A stretch of DNA of 6,673 bases, from contig VBHV01000250.1 of the NCBI GenBank assembly GCA_005881995.1, forward strand, positions 1-6,673, given 5' to 3'. This DNA is from Chloroflexota bacterium (lineage in GTDB: Bacteria; Chloroflexota; Ktedonobacteria; Ktedonobacterales; Ktedonobacteraceae). Within the stretch, counting starts at the first letter, position 1. Each line of letters starts with the position of its first letter. Below the pieces are notes generated by a model. It searched no databases. It saw only the letters and a program-made list of their open reading frames with translations, and was not told where the DNA came from. Made by a program: the position numbers and the translations under genes. This document shows positions 5,686 through 6,673 of the stretch, piece by piece.

Positions 5686-6615
5686 TTACCTGGTGAGCAT
5701 GCGTTCCGCCTCGATATAGGTTGCGCCTGCCTCTACAAACCCCAGGCGATGATAGAGATTGACGGCGGGTATACCCAGTGTGATGTACAGCATGACGGTC
5801 GGGTAGCCCATATCATGCAGACACTGCATGCATTTGACGGCCAACAACTGTCCCAGTCCGACATGACGAAACAGTGGCGCAACCACCATATGCCGAATGC
5901 GCGGGATGTTGCGCTCAAGATGGACCAGAATGGTTCCGTCGAGATGGAAGCGATCGAGAGTATGTTCGGTGACAAAGCAACATTCAAACAAGTACGGGCC
6001 GAAGCGTCCATCCTGCATCGCGCGCACTTCGGCACGCCAGCCAGTAATGTCAGGGTGAAGTTCATCGGGGCCGCCAGCGTAGGCGCGCTGGAGCAATGTA
6101 CCGATTTGCTCGGTATCGCCGTCAGCAATTGGCCGCACGCGCAGTGAAGAGGGCAAGGCAATTTGCGGCATGACGATACTTGTAGAGGCGATCATACCGG
6201 TCCTGCGACGCAGCTCTTGAAAGCCTGAAGCCGCGAATGAGGCAATATAGGCGGCGGGATAAGTTGCTTTGAGATGTCGCACATCAAGAGCCGCAGCGCG
6301 CTGTAACGCCTCGGTGACGACCTGAGCGGCTACGCTTCCCCCTGCCTCGGGAATGAGTACCAGTCCATCCAATTCGGCGGTATCGCCCTGGGCAAAGAAA
6401 CGTAAGCGCCCAACGGGAGTATCATCCCGCCAGAGCAGGTAACGCTGGGATTGCTGTTCAGGACTTTCTTCTTTGTAGCGAACAAGCTGCGCATCTTCAC
6501 TTTCAAAGGCTACCTGGTCCGCACTGCGGCGCGTGACGGAGACCCATATAGCAGCATCCTCCGGTCGGGCCTGTTTCCATTCTACGGTGTTGCGCATAGC
6601 TTCCGGGTCGAGCAT
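5686..6615 (-). CDS. Two-lobed GNAT-family N-acetyltransferase
   Basis: This 309-residue protein consists of two GNAT folds in tandem. The C-terminal lobe (about 158-309) is intact: the acetyl-CoA pyrophosphate-binding motif A reads VVAPLFRHVGLGQLL with R250-x-x-G253-x-G255, followed by the motif-B-like AVNLYHRLGFVEAG. The N-terminal lobe (about 10-150) keeps GNAT-like pieces (VGRLRFF, LDGLVLIPEAGG, YIASFAASGFQELRR), but its motif A lacks the basic loop and is probably degenerate. This suggests one active site in the second lobe with a structural or substrate-binding first lobe, as in other double-GNAT enzymes. The acceptor is unknown. The start ATG 6615 is well supported by GGAGG (6627-6623) 7 nt upstream; ATG 6597 in the same frame lacks such support. 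The gene is transcribed toward the Nudix gene with 65 nt between their stops, and nothing ties it functionally to its neighbours. Confidence 0.9.
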   Translation of the reverse strand: MLDPEAMRNTVEWKQARPEDAAIWVSVTRRSADQVAFESEDAQLVRYKEESPEQQSQRYLLWRDDTPVGRLRFFAQGDTAELDGLVLIPEAGGSVAAQVVTEALQRAAALDVRHLKATYPAAYIASFAASGFQELRRRTGMIASTSIVMPQIALPSSLRVRPIADGDTEQIGTLLQRAYAGGPDELHPDITGWRAEVRAMQDGRFGPYLFECCFVTEHTLDRFHLDGTILVHLERNIPRIRHMVVAPLFRHVGLGQLLAVKCMQCLHDMGYPTVMLYITLGIPAVNLYHRLGFVEAGATYIEAERMLTR

Positions 6616-6656
6616 GGGGACGCCTCCTTCTGTAGCAGTACAACTCTTCTAACGTA

Positions 6657-6662
6657 AGTATA
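6657..6662 (-). promoter_or_regulatory. Candidate -10 element of the GNAT gene
   Basis: TATACT on the minus strand matches five of six -10 consensus bases and lies about 42 nt before the GNAT ATG, leaving room for a short leader with the GGAGG site. The -35 box would fall beyond the right edge of the window, so it cannot be checked. Confidence 0.4.
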
Positions 6663-6673
6663 CCCAAGGAAAG

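Noticed and set aside
5749..6147. 132-codon plus-strand open frame opposite the GNAT gene
   Set aside because: It is fully antisense to well-supported GNAT motifs and has no family resemblance.
1..6673. Mobile element, CRISPR, phage defence or novel multi-gene system
   Set aside because: All six genes belong to familiar housekeeping, signalling or surface-glycan families; no transposase, repeat-spacer array, nuclease or cryptic cassette was found.

Overview
No undescribed multi-gene system is visible. This is an ordinary chromosomal stretch with six protein genes, one of them cut by the left edge, plus several non-coding structures. Mid-range GC, soluble GAF-type sensor kinases, PhoB-type regulators, NUDT15-like Nudix enzymes and two-lobed GNATs together fit an environmental bacterium with a large regulatory genome. 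My tentative guess is Chloroflexota, perhaps Ktedonobacteria. No rRNA, tRNA or other marker confirms it. I saw no tRNA, rRNA, CRISPR array, transposase or insertion sequence.

Layout: positions 1-2494 (minus strand) hold a two-gene translationally coupled unit. It comprises an HldE-type bifunctional heptose kinase/adenylyltransferase followed, with a 4-nt ATGA overlap, by a family-9 (heptosyltransferase-like) glycosyltransferase that leaves the window before its C-terminus. Together they suggest synthesis and transfer of an ADP-activated heptose to a surface glycan. Positions 2495-2686 are a divergent intergenic region with a strong extended -10 promoter for the plus strand and an imperfect 20-bp palindrome.

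Positions 2687-5004 (plus) encode a PhoB/OmpR-type response regulator and a soluble GAF-HisKA-HATPase histidine kinase. They are separated by about 190 nt that contain a hairpin plus T-run resembling an intrinsic terminator. The pair probably forms a two-component system, but the hairpin suggests the two genes are not simply co-expressed. After a 94-nt gap holding a large imperfect inverted repeat that stops just short of the Shine-Dalgarno sequence comes a NUDT15-like Nudix hydrolase (5099-5620, plus).

The last gene (5686-6615, minus) is a two-lobed GNAT acetyltransferase convergent with the Nudix gene. A 9-bp inverted repeat straddling the Nudix stop codon separates the two. The best items for a second look are the inverted repeat before the Nudix RBS, the ADP-heptose genes if the host proves to lack LPS, and the altered Nudix motif context (PPVG instead of the usual LPGG).
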